From Burkholderiaceae bacterium (GTDB taxonomy: Bacteria > Pseudomonadota > Gammaproteobacteria > Burkholderiales > Burkholderiaceae_C), in contig JAFALA010000039.1 of NCBI GenBank assembly GCA_019234815.1, positions 43,621 through 107,620 on the forward strand: a stretch of 64,000 nucleotides of DNA, written 5' to 3'. Under the pieces are notes generated by a model, which worked only from the letters and a program-made list of their open reading frames with translations, did no database searches and was not told where the DNA came from. Positions 46,388 to 56,075 of this stretch are shown here, in pieces. The translations under genes were made by a program, and so were the position numbers. Position 1 is the first letter of the stretch. Every line of letters starts with the position of its first letter.

Positions 46388-48685
46388 ATGAACAATTCCA
46401 CCGCATCCGCCGCCCTGCCCAGCACCTGGACCCTGCCCATCACGGGCATGACCTGCGCCTCCTGCGTCAAGCGGGTGGAGCGCGCGCTCCAGAAAACCCC
46501 CGGCGTGCTGAGCGCCGAGGTCAACCTGGCCACCGAACTCGCCACCGTCTGCGCCGACGCCGGCATCGAACGCGAGCGCCTCGTCGGCGCCATCACCCGG
46601 GCGGGCTATGCGGTCTCGGACGTGACCCCGGCAAGCGCAGATGCAGCGGCCGCAGGTCCCGCCTCCGGCGAACCCCTGCCCGCTTTCAAACTGAACGCCT
46701 GGCTGCAAAGCGGCTGGGCCGTGCTGGCGGCAGTGCTGCTGTCGGCGCCCCTTCTGCTGCCCATGCTGGCCATGCTGGCGGGCCGGCACTGGATGCTGAA
46801 CGGCTGGCTGCAGCTGGCGCTTTGCGCGCCGGTGCAGTTCGGCCTGGGCGCACGCTTTTACCGCAGCGGCTGGGCCAGCGCCAAGGATGGCAGCGGCAGC
46901 ATGGACCTGCTGGTGGCCCTGGGCACCAGCGCGGCCTTCGGCCTGAGCGTCTACAAGCTCTGGCAGGAAGGGCCGCACAGCGGCGCGCTGTATTTCGAGT
47001 CGGCCGCCGCCGTCGTCACCATGGTGCTGCTGGGCAAATGGCTGGAGGCCCGCGCCAAGCGCCAGACCACGGCCGCCTTGCGGGCCTTGCATGCGCTGCG
47101 CCCTGACCGGGCCTGGGTCAGCCGCAACGGGCAATTGCTGTCCCTGCCCATCGCCCAGGTGCAGATGCACGACACCGTGGTGGTGAAGCCCGGCGAACGC
47201 GTTGCCGTCGACGGCCGGGTGCTCAGCGGCAATAGCGATGTGGACGAGTCCATGATCACCGGCGAAAGCCTGCCCGTGCCCAAAGGGCCGGGCGACGCCG
47301 TCGTGGGCGGCGCCATGAATGGCGACGGCCTGCTGAGCCTGAGCGTGCGCGCGCTGGGGGCCGAGAGCACGCTGGCTCGCATCGTCCGCCTGGTCGAGTC
47401 GGCGCAGGCCGGCAAGGCGCCGATCCAGCGCCTGGTGGATCAAGTCAGCGCCGTGTTCGTGCCCGTCGTGATCGTGGTGGCCCTCGTTACCTTGCTGGGC
47501 TGGGGCTGGAGCCGGGGCGACTGGACCCAGGCCTGGCTGAACGCCGTGGCGGTGCTGGTGATTGCCTGCCCCTGCGCACTGGGCCTGGCCACGCCCGCCG
47601 CCATCATGGCCGGCACCGGCGTGGCAGCGCGGCACGGCATCCTGATCAAGGACGCGCAGGCGCTGGAACTGGCGCGCCAGCTCGACGTGGTGGTGTTCGA
47701 CAAGACCGGCACCCTGACGCTCGGCCATCCCGAGCTGCTGGCCCAGGTGGCAGCGGCGGGCGAAAGCCCGCAGGCCATGCTGCATTTGTGCGCCGCGCTG
47801 CAGGCCGGCAGCAGCCATCCGCTGGCTCATGCGGTGATCCAGGCCCAAGCCCAGACAGCGGCGCCGGATGCGGGTGAGCGCATCCTGCTCACGGCCTCGC
47901 GCGCCCTGCCCGGCCGAGGCACGACGGCCACGCAGACACTGGCCGTGGCGCAGACCCGGCAGCTGTATCTGGGCAGCACGCGCTGGATGCAGGAGCTCGG
48001 TGTCGAGGCCGGCGCCATGACGACGCTGGAGGCGCAAGCCGGCGTCGGAGCGGCCCACACCGCCGCCTGGCTGGCCGCGCAAGCCGCAGGCGATGTCCAT
48101 CCGCGCCTGCTCGGCCTGCTGCTGTTCAGCGACCAGCCGCGTCCTCACAGCGCCGCCGCCATCGCAGCGCTTCAGGCCCAGGGGCTGCGCTGCCTGATGC
48201 TCAGCGGCGACAAACGCGACAGCGCCGAATCGGTCGCACGCCAATTGGGCCTGCATCCGGAACGCGGCGAGGTGCAGGCAGAAGTGCTGCCCGAAGACAA
48301 GGCCGCCCACATCACCGCCCTGAAGCAGGGCCACACACGCGTCGCCATGGTCGGCGACGGCATCAACGATGCTCCCGCGCTGGCCGCCGCCGACGTCGGC
48401 ATCGCCATGGCCAGCGGCACCGACGTGGCGATGCAGACCGCCGGCATCACGCTGATGCGCAGCGACCCCTTGCTGGTACCCGAAGCCATCGCACTCTCAC
48501 GGCGCACCGTCGCCAAGATCCGCCAGAACCTGTTCTGGGCCTTTGCCTACAACCTGGTCGGCATCCCGCTGGCGGCATTGGGGCACCTCAACCCCATGCT
48601 GGCGGGATCGGCGATGGCGCTGTCGAGCGTGTCGGTGCTGCTCAATGCGCTGACCTTGCAGCGCTGGCGGCCGACCCAGCCCTGA
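46388..48685 (+). CDS. copA: Copper-exporting P1B-type ATPase
   Basis: 765 residues from ATG 46388. One N-terminal metal-binding domain ([17 protein letters not shown], residues about 18-35) precedes the transport domains. The ATPase motifs are intact: TGES (actuator), [10 protein letters not shown] (membrane copper site), [10 protein letters not shown] (phosphorylated Asp), and [10 protein letters not shown] (hinge). CPC with MxxSS-like residues near the C-terminus ([14 protein letters not shown]) marks the Cu(I) subgroup. It pumps copper out of the cytoplasm. Its 3' end meets the MerR gene head-on, one base apart. Confidence 0.95.
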   Translation: MNNSTASAALPSTWTLPITGMTCASCVKRVERALQKTPGVLSAEVNLATELATVCADAGIERERLVGAITRAGYAVSDVTPASADAAAAGPASGEPLPAFKLNAWLQSGWAVLAAVLLSAPLLLPMLAMLAGRHWMLNGWLQLALCAPVQFGLGARFYRSGWASAKDGSGSMDLLVALGTSAAFGLSVYKLWQEGPHSGALYFESAAAVVTMVLLGKWLEARAKRQTTAALRALHALRPDRAWVSRNGQLLSLPIAQVQMHDTVVVKPGERVAVDGRVLSGNSDVDESMITGESLPVPKGPGDAVVGGAMNGDGLLSLSVRALGAESTLARIVRLVESAQAGKAPIQRLVDQVSAVFVPVVIVVALVTLLGWGWSRGDWTQAWLNAVAVLVIACPCALGLATPAAIMAGTGVAARHGILIKDAQALELARQLDVVVFDKTGTLTLGHPELLAQVAAAGESPQAMLHLCAALQAGSSHPLAHAVIQAQAQTAAPDAGERILLTASRALPGRGTTATQTLAVAQTRQLYLGSTRWMQELGVEAGAMTTLEAQAGVGAAHTAAWLAAQAAGDVHPRLLGLLLFSDQPRPHSAAAIAALQAQGLRCLMLSGDKRDSAESVARQLGLHPERGEVQAEVLPEDKAAHITALKQGHTRVAMVGDGINDAPALAAADVGIAMASGTDVAMQTAGITLMRSDPLLVPEAIALSRRTVAKIRQNLFWAFAYNLVGIPLAALGHLNPMLAGSAMALSSVSVLLNALTLQRWRPTQP

Positions 48686-48686
48686 A

Positions 48687-49133
48687 TCAGGCCTTGGCGG
48701 CCTTGCCCTGCCCGGCCTCGGCCAGCAGGCTGATGCAGCGCTCTTCGTGCTGGCTGATTTCGGCCAAGGTCACTTCGATGTCCTCGAGCTGCTGCTCGAG
48801 TTGCCGGCGGTGCTGCTGCAGCACGTCGAGAAAGGCCTTGAGCTGGGGCGCGGCGTCCGACTTGGAGTCGTACATGTCGACCAGCTGCTTGACCTCCTGC
48901 AGCGACAGGCCCAGGCGCTTGCCGCGCAGGGTGAGCTTGAGGCGGGTGCGGTCGCGATGGGTGTAGACGCGGTTGCGGCCGGCGCGCGCCGGCTCCAGCA
49001 GGCCCATGTCTTCGTAGAAACGGATGGCCCGCGGCGTGATGTCGAACTCGGTCGCCAGCTCGGTGATGGTAAACAGCCGGGCGGCAGGCTCCTGCGCCTT
49101 GCTGTCCTGGTTCGCGACGGAAGCTATGCTCAT
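48687..49133 (-). CDS. MerR-family regulator, LiuR-like rather than CueR
   Basis: 148 residues from ATG 49133. The N-terminal winged helix is FTITELATEFDITPRAIRFYEDMGLLEPARAGRNRVY, followed by the block RTRLKLTLRGKRLGLSLQEVKQLVDMYDS, which I associate with LiuR-type regulators of branched-chain amino-acid catabolism. Beside copA it could be mistaken for CueR, but only one Cys is present in the whole protein, so the paired copper ligands are missing. It is divergent from the MBL-fold gene across a 54-base gap containing a palindrome. Confidence 0.75.
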   Translation of the reverse strand: MSIASVANQDSKAQEPAARLFTITELATEFDITPRAIRFYEDMGLLEPARAGRNRVYTHRDRTRLKLTLRGKRLGLSLQEVKQLVDMYDSKSDAAPQLKAFLDVLQQHRRQLEQQLEDIEVTLAEISQHEERCISLLAEAGQGKAAKA

Positions 49134-49153
49134 GACTACACTGGCCGTATCTA

Positions 49154-49163
49154 ACGTTAACGT
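49154..49163. promoter_or_regulatory. Palindrome between the MerR and MBL genes
   Basis: ACGTTAACGT is a perfect ten-base palindrome within CTAACGTTAACGTAAACG. It is centred between the two divergent starts, 21 bases from the MerR ATG and 25 from the MBL ATG. MerR proteins bind such elements between -35 and -10. As remembered, LiuR sites are ACGT-rich palindromes of this kind, so this may be its own site. Confidence 0.55.
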
Positions 49164-49187
49164 AAACGTGAGTCTAAAGCACAGAGT

Positions 49188-50255
49188 ATGGGCAACGCGC
49201 GCGAATCCGAACTGAACTACCCCTGGGGCGACAAAATACCGGCGCCCGGCGACACCGTGGAGCTGCTGCCCGGCGTGCGCTGGCTGCGCATGGGGCTGCC
49301 GTTTGCGCTCGACCACATCAACCTCTGGCTGCTGCGCGACGAGTTCGAGGGCCGCCAGGGCTGGGCCATCGTCGACTGCGGCATCTGCAGCGATGCGACC
49401 AAGGCCTTGTGGGAGCAGGTCTTCGCCCAGCACCTGGAAGGGCTGCCGATCCTGCGCGTGTTCGTCACGCATTTCCATCCCGACCACATGGGGCTGGCGG
49501 CCTGGCTGACCGAGCGCTGGCAATGCCGGCTCTGGATGAGCGCCACCGACTACCAGTTGGCCCGCGTCGCAAGCGCCTCGACGGTGGGCATGGGCGGAGA
49601 GACGGCTGCGGCCTTCTTCGCCAGCCACGGGCTGACCGACCCCGATGCCCAGGCCAAGATCCGCGGCCGCGCCAGCTATTACCCCAGCATGGTGCCCAGC
49701 GTGCCGCCCAGCTACCGGCGCCTGATGAACGGGCAGACCGTCCAGATCGGCAATCAAAGCTGGCGCTGCATCGCCGGCTACGGCCATGCGCCCGAGCACA
49801 TCAGCCTCTACTGCGAGGCCCTGGATCTGCTGATCTCCGGCGACATGGTGCTGCCGCGCATCTCGACCAACGTCAGCGTCGTCGACGTGGAGCCCGAGGC
49901 CGACCCGCTGGCCCTGTACCTGGCCTCGATCCGCCAGATGCTGGAGTTGCCACCGCAAACGCTGGTACTGCCCTCGCATGGCAAGCCCTTCAAGGGCCTG
50001 CATGCCCGGGCAGAGCAATTGATCGAGCACCACGCCGAGCGCCTGGCCGAAGTCGAGGCCGCCTGCCGGCTCAAGCCCTGCCATGCGGCGGAGCTGCTGC
50101 CCATGATGTTCAAGCGTCCGCTGGATCTGCACCAGACCACGTTTGCGATGGGCGAGTCCGTCGCGCACCTGAATACGCTCTGGCTGGCCGGACGGCTGCG
50201 CCGCGACAAGGGGCGAGATGGCGTGTTCCGTTTTTCAGCTCAAGAAATCGCATGA
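49188..50255 (+). CDS. Metallo-beta-lactamase-fold hydrolase
   Basis: 355 residues. VFVTHFHPDHMGLAAWL is the HxHxDH zinc motif; GYGHAPEHISLYCEALDLLISGDMV supplies the next His and Asp ligands, and LPSHGKPFKGL the last His. The substrate is not apparent. Its divergent LiuR-like regulator suggests a role in acyl-CoA or branched-chain metabolism, but this is inference. No clear ribosome site precedes ATG 49188. Confidence 0.85.
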   Translation: MGNARESELNYPWGDKIPAPGDTVELLPGVRWLRMGLPFALDHINLWLLRDEFEGRQGWAIVDCGICSDATKALWEQVFAQHLEGLPILRVFVTHFHPDHMGLAAWLTERWQCRLWMSATDYQLARVASASTVGMGGETAAAFFASHGLTDPDAQAKIRGRASYYPSMVPSVPPSYRRLMNGQTVQIGNQSWRCIAGYGHAPEHISLYCEALDLLISGDMVLPRISTNVSVVDVEPEADPLALYLASIRQMLELPPQTLVLPSHGKPFKGLHARAEQLIEHHAERLAEVEAACRLKPCHAAELLPMMFKRPLDLHQTTFAMGESVAHLNTLWLAGRLRRDKGRDGVFRFSAQEIA

Positions 50256-50398
50256 AAAAAGCGCCGTCGATTCAGGGGCGATCCCGGAACGCGACGGCGC
50301 TTGATGCCTTGTCTGCATTTCAAAGTCAGGGTTCGGTCAAACCCATCGAAGACCTGGATCTGCCTCACAAGGCTGCTGCAGATCCGAATGCTTGGTGA
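50252..50398 (+). CDS. Doubtful small ORF after the MBL gene
   Basis: 48 codons; ATG 50252 overlaps the MBL stop (ATGA). The product starts MKKAPSIQGRSRN and ends DLPHKAAADPNAW; it is hydrophilic and unrecognised. A minus-strand terminator stem covers its first codons, which argues against coding. Included only because of the coupled start. Confidence 0.2.
   Translation: MKKAPSIQGRSRNATALDALSAFQSQGSVKPIEDLDLPHKAAADPNAW
50255..50302 (-). terminator. Rho-independent terminator for the minus strand
   Basis: Read on the minus strand, AAGCGCCGTCG (complement of 50292-50302) pairs over 11 bases with CGACGGCGCTT (complement of 50259-50269), followed by six Ts (complement of 50255-50260). The loop is 22 bases and can pair internally (GGG/CCC). 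It would end transcription from the YgjP-like gene, whose stop is 178 bases away. Confidence 0.75.
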
Positions 50399-50479
50399 TG
50401 ACAGCGTGTTGGTTGTAAGTTTGCTGTTCGAACCGCCCCCCGGCAAGACCCACCAAAGGGGGAGAGACAAACGCAAAAT

Positions 50480-51367
50480 TCATGCGGCGCGTTCTTCGAA
50501 CTCGGGCAAGGCCACTTGCTTCAGGTGCTGCCGGGCCCGCTCAAAGTCGGGCAGCGCGTCCTCGACGATGGCCCAAAACCTCGCGCTGTGGTTCATCTCG
50601 CGCAGATGCGCCAGCTCATGCACCACCACATAGTCGATCACCGACATCGGCATGTGGATCAGGCGCCAATTCAGGCGGATCGCGCCGCTGGCGCTGGCGC
50701 TGCCCCAGCGTCCCTGCGCCGAACTCAGGCGCAGGCTGCTCATCTGCACGTCCATCTGCACCGCGTAGTGCAGGCAGCGGATCTCGAACAGCCTCAAGGC
50801 CTGGCGCTGCAGCCAACCCTGCACGGCGGCACAGATCTGCTCGGCCGCGGCATCGGGCGGCAGGCCCAGGCGCAGGCAGGGCTGCTCGTTCGCATCGACG
50901 TCTTGCAGCACCGTCACCTGCGCAGCGCGACGGCGCCCGGAGAGCGGCTGAATCAGGCTGGCATCCAGGCGCACCCGCAGCGGTGACCCCAGATACGGCA
51001 CTTCGCAACCGTCCGCCCACACCACACGGGCCGCCCGCATTCTTTGCACGCGCTCCTGCTGCTCGCGCAGCTTGCGGACGATCCAGTCGGACTTCTGCTG
51101 CAGGGCCCGCTCGATATCGACATGGGCAATCCACTTCGGCGCGCTGACACGCAGGCCTTGGTCGGTGACGGTGAATCCGATGCTGCGGCGCCGCGCGCGC
51201 CTGAGCTCATAGGCCACCGGATGGCCGTTCAAGCGCATCATGTGGCCGCCGCGCGGCAGGACTGCTGGGGTCTCGACGGCGGGCGCGGTAGGCACGGCGT
51301 CTGGCAGGTCATTGTCAAACAAGGACATCTGCGCGGTCTTCAGCAGTTGAGCCAATCGATGCAGCAT
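50480..51367 (-). CDS. YgjP-like metal-dependent hydrolase (M48/DUF45)
   Basis: 295 residues; ATG 51367, or ATG 51328 (MSLFDNDLPDAV). YVVVHELAHLREMNHSARFW is the HELAH zinc motif with the downstream H of the DUF45 peptidase-like family; VQMSSLRLSSAQGRWGSASASGAIRLNWRL is the conserved strand block before it. The N-terminus is variable and Pro/Ala-rich. Function in bacteria is unclear. A strong terminator follows. It continues the minus-strand run from plsC, 18 bases apart. Confidence 0.88.
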   Translation of the reverse strand: MLHRLAQLLKTAQMSLFDNDLPDAVPTAPAVETPAVLPRGGHMMRLNGHPVAYELRRARRRSIGFTVTDQGLRVSAPKWIAHVDIERALQQKSDWIVRKLREQQERVQRMRAARVVWADGCEVPYLGSPLRVRLDASLIQPLSGRRRAAQVTVLQDVDANEQPCLRLGLPPDAAAEQICAAVQGWLQRQALRLFEIRCLHYAVQMDVQMSSLRLSSAQGRWGSASASGAIRLNWRLIHMPMSVIDYVVVHELAHLREMNHSARFWAIVEDALPDFERARQHLKQVALPEFEERAA

Positions 51368-51385
51368 GGGCTGCGAGTGTAGTCC

Positions 51386-52180
51386 TCAGGCCCGGGATTG
51401 CGATGTAGGGGCATTCGCCACATCGGCTGCAAGCGAGGGATAGGCCTGCGGATCCAGCCGGCGCATTTCCGTCTCGATCCAGCGTTCCACCTCCTGCATC
51501 AGCTCAGCCGGCGCGCGGCCCTGCGAGGCAATCGCCGGGCCGATCGAGACGTCGATCACGCCCGGACGCAGCAGGAAGCTCTTGCGCGGCCAGCAGCGCG
51601 CCGAGGTGGCGGCAATGGGTACCACCGGCACGCCGCACTCGATCGCCAGGCGCGAGCCGCCGCTCTTGTACTCGCCTTTCTCGCCGCGCGCCATGCGCGT
51701 GCCCTCCGGAAACATGATGACCCAGTGGCCCTTCTGGGCCAGCCGGCGCCCCTGCGCCGCCACCTTGGCCCAGGCCTGCGAGCGGCGGCTGCGGTCGATG
51801 TGGATCATGTCCATGCGCGCCATGGCCCAGCCGAAGAAGGGCACGTAAAGCAGCTCGCGCTTGAACACATAGGCCATGGGGTGCGACATCAGGGTCGGCA
51901 GCGCGAAGGTCTCCCAGGTCGACTGGTGCTTGGCCAGCAGGACCACGGCCGATTGGCGCTCCGCCTCGCTAGGCAGGTTTTCCAGGCCCTGTACGCGGAA
52001 GCGCACGCCGCAAATCGCCTTGGCGCCCCAGGTGGCCACGCGCAGCCAGCCCACGCAGGACCAATACACGGTGTCGCCGCGCACGAAGATGGAAATCAGC
52101 ACCACGGCCAGGGCCCAGGGAATCACCGTGACCGTCAGGAACAATACAAACAACAGGGAACGAATCGCGGACAGGAACAT
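51386..52180 (-). CDS. plsC: 1-acyl-sn-glycerol-3-phosphate acyltransferase
   Basis: 264 residues from ATG 52180; the frame stays open upstream. It makes phosphatidic acid at the inner membrane. An N-terminal hydrophobic helix (AIRSLLFVLFLTVTVIPWALAVVLI) anchors it. The acyltransferase motif is KHQSTWETF, an Hx4E version of the usual Hx4D that is common in proteobacterial PlsC proteins; FPEGTRMARGE is the glycerol-phosphate motif. It follows gmhB in an envelope-biogenesis run. Confidence 0.9.
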   Translation of the reverse strand: MFLSAIRSLLFVLFLTVTVIPWALAVVLISIFVRGDTVYWSCVGWLRVATWGAKAICGVRFRVQGLENLPSEAERQSAVVLLAKHQSTWETFALPTLMSHPMAYVFKRELLYVPFFGWAMARMDMIHIDRSRRSQAWAKVAAQGRRLAQKGHWVIMFPEGTRMARGEKGEYKSGGSRLAIECGVPVVPIAATSARCWPRKSFLLRPGVIDVSIGPAIASQGRAPAELMQEVERWIETEMRRLDPQAYPSLAADVANAPTSQSRA

Positions 52181-52244
52181 GCCGTCGGGTCTCCAAAAGG
52201 CAGCAATGCCAAGCGCCAGGGCTTCGCACCTGCAAATCAATCAA

Positions 52245-52871
52245 TCATTCGGCTGCAAAACCGGCGGCGCGCGCCTCGGCCTTGGCGCGACGCCGGTCTT
52301 CCTGGATCAGGTAGTCGGCAAAGGCGCCCAGGTCGGTATGCAGGCGCACATTCGGCACCTGGGTTTTCAGCTCGGCCAGTTGCAGCTCGTTCAGCACGCC
52401 CAGGCGGTCGCCCTGCACCAGATGCGGCACGCAGCCGGCAGCCAGCGCCGTTTGCACGTCCTTCAGGCTCGCGCCGACCATGTGCACGGTCGACAGGTCC
52501 ACGCTGAAGCGCTCGCCGACCTGGCGGATCAGGCCCGGCAGCGGCTTGCGGCAGGTGCAGCCCTCCTCGGGCGTGTGCGGGCAGAAAAAAGCCGCATCGA
52601 GCCGCCCGCCCTTTTCAGCCAGCAGCTGGCTCAGGCGCATGTGCACGGCGTTGAGCGCGGCCATGTCGAGCAGGCCGCGTCCGATGCCGGGCTGGTTGGT
52701 CGCCATCACGGTATGCCAGCCCGCGTGGTTGAGCCGCGCCACGGCCTCCAGCGCGCCGGGCAAGGGCTCGAGTTCGTCGATGGACTTGACGTGGTCGTCG
52801 CGGTAGCGGTTGATGGTCCCGTCGCGGCCCAGGATCACGAGCTTCATGCTGTGGCTGTGGTCGGATCTCAT
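52245..52871 (-). CDS. gmhB: GmhB-family (heptose bisphosphate phosphatase) homologue with altered catalytic motifs
   Basis: 208 residues. ATG 52871 has AAGGA seven bases upstream; ATG 52847 starts at the conserved MKLVIL. GmhB removes the C7 phosphate of heptose bisphosphate for LPS core sugars. The expected motif I D-R-D-G-x-I-N reads G15-R-D17-G-T-I-N, so the nucleophile Asp is Gly. Motif IV, normally V-G-D-x-x-x-D, reads V-G-A134-S-L-K-D138. ATNQ, CRKPLPG and the zinc cluster CPHTPEEGCTC are intact. The fold is clear; phosphatase activity is doubtful. Confidence 0.8.
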   Translation of the reverse strand: MRSDHSHSMKLVILGRDGTINRYRDDHVKSIDELEPLPGALEAVARLNHAGWHTVMATNQPGIGRGLLDMAALNAVHMRLSQLLAEKGGRLDAAFFCPHTPEEGCTCRKPLPGLIRQVGERFSVDLSTVHMVGASLKDVQTALAAGCVPHLVQGDRLGVLNELQLAELKTQVPNVRLHTDLGAFADYLIQEDRRRAKAEARAAGFAAE

Positions 52872-52911
52872 TGTTTTTCCTTCACGACGAACGCATCCGT
52901 AGATTACAGGA

Positions 52912-55020
52912 TCAGGCCGCCAGCCGCGACAGGTCGGCCACCCGGTTCATGGCCTCGTGCAGCTGCTTCAGCAGGCCCAGGCGGTTGGCACGCAGCGCGG
53001 CGTCCTCGGCATTGACCATCACGTCGTCGAAGAACGCGTCCACAGGTCCCTTGAGCGCCGCCAGCTCGCGCAGCGAGGCGGCGTATTCGCCGGTCGAGAA
53101 CAAGGCGTCGGAGCGCGCCTGGGCCGACTGCAGGGCCGTGGCCAGATGCTGCTCGGCCGGCTCGACCAGCAACTCCGGCTTGACGACGGCCTGCACCGGC
53201 TCCTCGCTCTTCTTGAGAATGTTGGCGATGCGCTTGTTGGCGGCCGCCAGCGACGCAGCCTCGGGCAGGGCCGCGAAGGTACGCACGGCGCTCAGGCGCG
53301 CTGCCACATCGGCCAGGCGCTGCGGCTGCAATGCCAGCACGGCGTCGACCTCCTGGGCGCTGTAGCCCTGCTCGCGCAGCGAGCCGGACAGGCGCTCGAA
53401 GATGAACTGCGACAAGGCCTCGCTGGGATCCTTGATCAGCTCGCCGAAGGCCGGCACGGCGGCCTGGAGCAAGGCGCCCAGTTCGAGCGAACCGGCACGC
53501 TCCGACAGCATGCGCACGACGCCCAGCGCGTGGCGGCGCAGCGCAAATGGGTCCTTGTCGCCGGTGGGCAGCTGGCCGATGCCGAACAGGCCCACCAGCG
53601 TCTCCAACTTGTCGGCCAGGGCCACGACCAGGCCGACCTCATCGCGCGGCAGCTCGTCGCCGGCAAAACGGGGCTTGTAATGGTCCTCGATGGCCAGGGC
53701 CACCGTCTCGGCCAGGCCGTCGTGGCGCGCGTAATAGCCGCCCATGATGCCCTGCAGCTCGGGGAACTCGCCGACCATGTCGGTCAGCAGGTCGGCCTTG
53801 GCCAGCAGCGCAGCCTCGTCGGCCCGAGCCGCCAGCGCCTCGCCGCCCAGTTGCTGCGCAATCGCCTTGGCAATGGCGCGGACGCGCTCGACACGGTCGC
53901 CCTGGCTGCCCAGCTTGCCGTGGTAGACGACCTTGGACAGGCTCGGCACGCGCGAAGCCAGCGTCTTCTTGCGGTCCTGGTCGAAGAAGAACTTGGCGTC
54001 GGACAAGCGCGGACGCACCACGCGCTCATTGCCGCCGATCACGGCGCCGGCATCGGCCGGGCTGATGTTGCTGACCACGAGGAAGCGGTTCGTCAGCTTG
54101 CCCTGCGCGTCGAGCAGCGGGAAGTACTTCTGGTTGGCCTTCATGGTCAGGATCAGGCACTCCTGCGGCACGGCCAGGAAATCGGTCTCGAACTGGCAGC
54201 TCAGCACATTGGGCCGCTCGACCAGGGCCGTGACCTCGTCCAGCAAGGCCTCGTCCTCGATGGGCTTGAGCCCCTGCTCGGAGGCAGCGTCCACCAGTTG
54301 GCGCACGATCTCGGCGCGCCGCTCGGCGAAGCTGGCGATCACGGCGCCCTGCTCCCGCAGCTGGCTGGCATAGCTGTCGGCCGACTCGATGCGCAGGCTG
54401 CCCGTTGCGGCTTCAAAGCGATGCCCGCGGGTCTCGCGGCCGGCCTGCAGGCCCAGGGCCTGCACCGGCACGATCTGCGCGCCATGCAGGGCCACGATGC
54501 CGTGGGCCGGGCGCACGAACTTCACGTCGGTCCAGCCGTCGGCCAGCTGATAGGTCATCACCTTGGGAATGGGCAGCTTGGCCAGCGCTTCGTCGAGCGC
54601 CTTCTGCAGGCCTTCGGCCAGGGTCGCGCCGGCCGCGACGGTGTCGAGGAACAGCGCCTCAGCCTTGCCGTCCATCGCGCGCTTGAGCTGCGGCACGGCG
54701 CCGGCATCGACGCCCAGCGACGCGAGCTTCTTCAGCAGCGCCGGCGTGGGCTGGCCGTCGGCGCTCAGCGCCACGGCCACGGGCATCAATTTCTGCTGCA
54801 GCGGACGATCCGCCGCCTTGACAGCGACCTGGCCGACCTGCACGGCCAGGCGACGCGGCGAGGCGTAGGACGTGACCTCGGCGTCGGCCGCGGCCAGGCC
54901 TTGCGCCTTCAGGCTGTCGGCCAGTGCCGAGGCAAAGGCCTCGCCCAGCTTCTTCAGCGCCTTGGGCGGCAGTTCTTCGACGAACAATTCAAGCAGCAGG
55001 GTGCTCATGCTTTGACTCAT
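52912..55020 (-). CDS. glyS: Glycyl-tRNA synthetase beta subunit
   Basis: 702 residues, ATG 55020 (MSQSMSTLLLELFVEELPP), one base after the glyQ stop; ATG 55008 is an alternative. GlyS carries the tRNA-recognition and HD/anticodon domains of the alpha2beta2 enzyme. LLLELFVEELPPKAL, YASPRRLAVQV, LDEVTALVERPNVL and DAKFFFDQDRKKTLASR are family blocks. Tight coupling with glyQ is the normal arrangement. Confidence 0.97.
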   Translation of the reverse strand: MSQSMSTLLLELFVEELPPKALKKLGEAFASALADSLKAQGLAAADAEVTSYASPRRLAVQVGQVAVKAADRPLQQKLMPVAVALSADGQPTPALLKKLASLGVDAGAVPQLKRAMDGKAEALFLDTVAAGATLAEGLQKALDEALAKLPIPKVMTYQLADGWTDVKFVRPAHGIVALHGAQIVPVQALGLQAGRETRGHRFEAATGSLRIESADSYASQLREQGAVIASFAERRAEIVRQLVDAASEQGLKPIEDEALLDEVTALVERPNVLSCQFETDFLAVPQECLILTMKANQKYFPLLDAQGKLTNRFLVVSNISPADAGAVIGGNERVVRPRLSDAKFFFDQDRKKTLASRVPSLSKVVYHGKLGSQGDRVERVRAIAKAIAQQLGGEALAARADEAALLAKADLLTDMVGEFPELQGIMGGYYARHDGLAETVALAIEDHYKPRFAGDELPRDEVGLVVALADKLETLVGLFGIGQLPTGDKDPFALRRHALGVVRMLSERAGSLELGALLQAAVPAFGELIKDPSEALSQFIFERLSGSLREQGYSAQEVDAVLALQPQRLADVAARLSAVRTFAALPEAASLAAANKRIANILKKSEEPVQAVVKPELLVEPAEQHLATALQSAQARSDALFSTGEYAASLRELAALKGPVDAFFDDVMVNAEDAALRANRLGLLKQLHEAMNRVADLSRLAA

Positions 55021-55021
55021 T

Positions 55022-55990
55022 TCAGGCGGCCTTCTTTGCGTTCTTTTCGGCGTTTTTCTCGATGTTCTTGGCCAATTGGGCCAAGACTTCATCGGACCAC
55101 GCCTTGGGCGCCATGGGGAAGCCCAAGCGGGCGCGGCTGTCCAGATAGCTTTGCGCCACGGCGCGCGCCAGATTGCGGATGCGGCCGATGTAGGCGGCAC
55201 GCTCGGTCACGCTGATGGCGCCGCGCGCATCCAGCAGGTTGAAGCTGTGCGCCGCCTTGAGCAACTGCTCGTAAGCCGGCAGGGCCAGGTGTTGCGCCAT
55301 CAGGTGCTGCGACTGCTTCTCGTGCGCCGCGAAGGCCGTCAGCAGGAAGTCGACATCGCTGTGCTCGAAGTTATAGGTCGACTGCTCGACCTCGTTCTGG
55401 TGGAACACGTCGCCGTACCTGATGTCAGGCGCGCCGTCCTTGCCGTGCACGTAGACCAGGTCGTAGACGCTCTCCACGCCCTGCAGGTACATGGCCAGGC
55501 GCTCCAGGCCGTAGGTGATCTCGCCGGTGATGGGCTTGCAGTCGATGCCGCCGACCTGCTGGAAGTAGGTGAACTGCGTCACCTCCATGCCGTTGAGCCA
55601 GACTTCCCAGCCCAGGCCCCAGCAGCCCAGCGTCGGGTTTTCCCAATCGTCCTCGACGAAGCGGACGTCGTTCTTCTTCAGGTCGAAGCCGAGCGCCTCC
55701 AGCGAGCCCAGGTAGAGCTCCAGGATGTTGGCCGGCGCCGGCTTGAGCACGACCTGGAACTGGTAGTAATGCTGCAGGCGGTTGGGGTTCTCGCCGTAGC
55801 GGCCGTCCTTGGGACGGCGGCTGGGCTGCACGTAGGCGGCCTTCCAGGGCTCGGGGCCGATGGCGCGCAGGAAGGTGGCGGTGTGGCTGGTGCCCGCGCC
55901 GACTTCCATGTCGTAGGGCTGCAAGAGCGCGCAACCCTGGTCAGACCAATAGTCCTGCAGGCGAAGAATGATTTGCTGGAAGCTCAGCAT
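55022..55990 (-). CDS. glyQ: Glycyl-tRNA synthetase alpha subunit
   Basis: 322 residues from ATG 55990 ([15 protein letters not shown]). It is the class II catalytic subunit that activates glycine. [38 protein letters not shown] and [20 protein letters not shown] are diagnostic. The C-terminus ends in a Lys-rich helix ([15 protein letters not shown]). The upstream in-frame extension to 56053 is Pro/Arg-rich and not conserved. It lies 85 bases after lnt on the same strand. Confidence 0.97.
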   Translation of the reverse strand: MLSFQQIILRLQDYWSDQGCALLQPYDMEVGAGTSHTATFLRAIGPEPWKAAYVQPSRRPKDGRYGENPNRLQHYYQFQVVLKPAPANILELYLGSLEALGFDLKKNDVRFVEDDWENPTLGCWGLGWEVWLNGMEVTQFTYFQQVGGIDCKPITGEITYGLERLAMYLQGVESVYDLVYVHGKDGAPDIRYGDVFHQNEVEQSTYNFEHSDVDFLLTAFAAHEKQSQHLMAQHLALPAYEQLLKAAHSFNLLDARGAISVTERAAYIGRIRNLARAVAQSYLDSRARLGFPMAPKAWSDEVLAQLAKNIEKNAEKNAKKAA

Positions 55991-56075
55991 GGTGGGTTCA
56001 AGAGGGGGATGAATTGGGGGACGCCGGCCAGGCCGGCGCCGCGAATGGCCCAATTCTACGGGCGCCTACGGGCAC

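Noticed and set aside
48687..49133. CueR copper regulator for copA
   Set aside because: Only one cysteine is present, the copper-loop cysteines are missing, and no CueR-type box lies in the copA/copZ gap.
50252..50398. Confident small gene after the MBL hydrolase
   Set aside because: Its first codons coincide with a strong minus-strand terminator and it has no recognisable features; kept only as a low-confidence entry.
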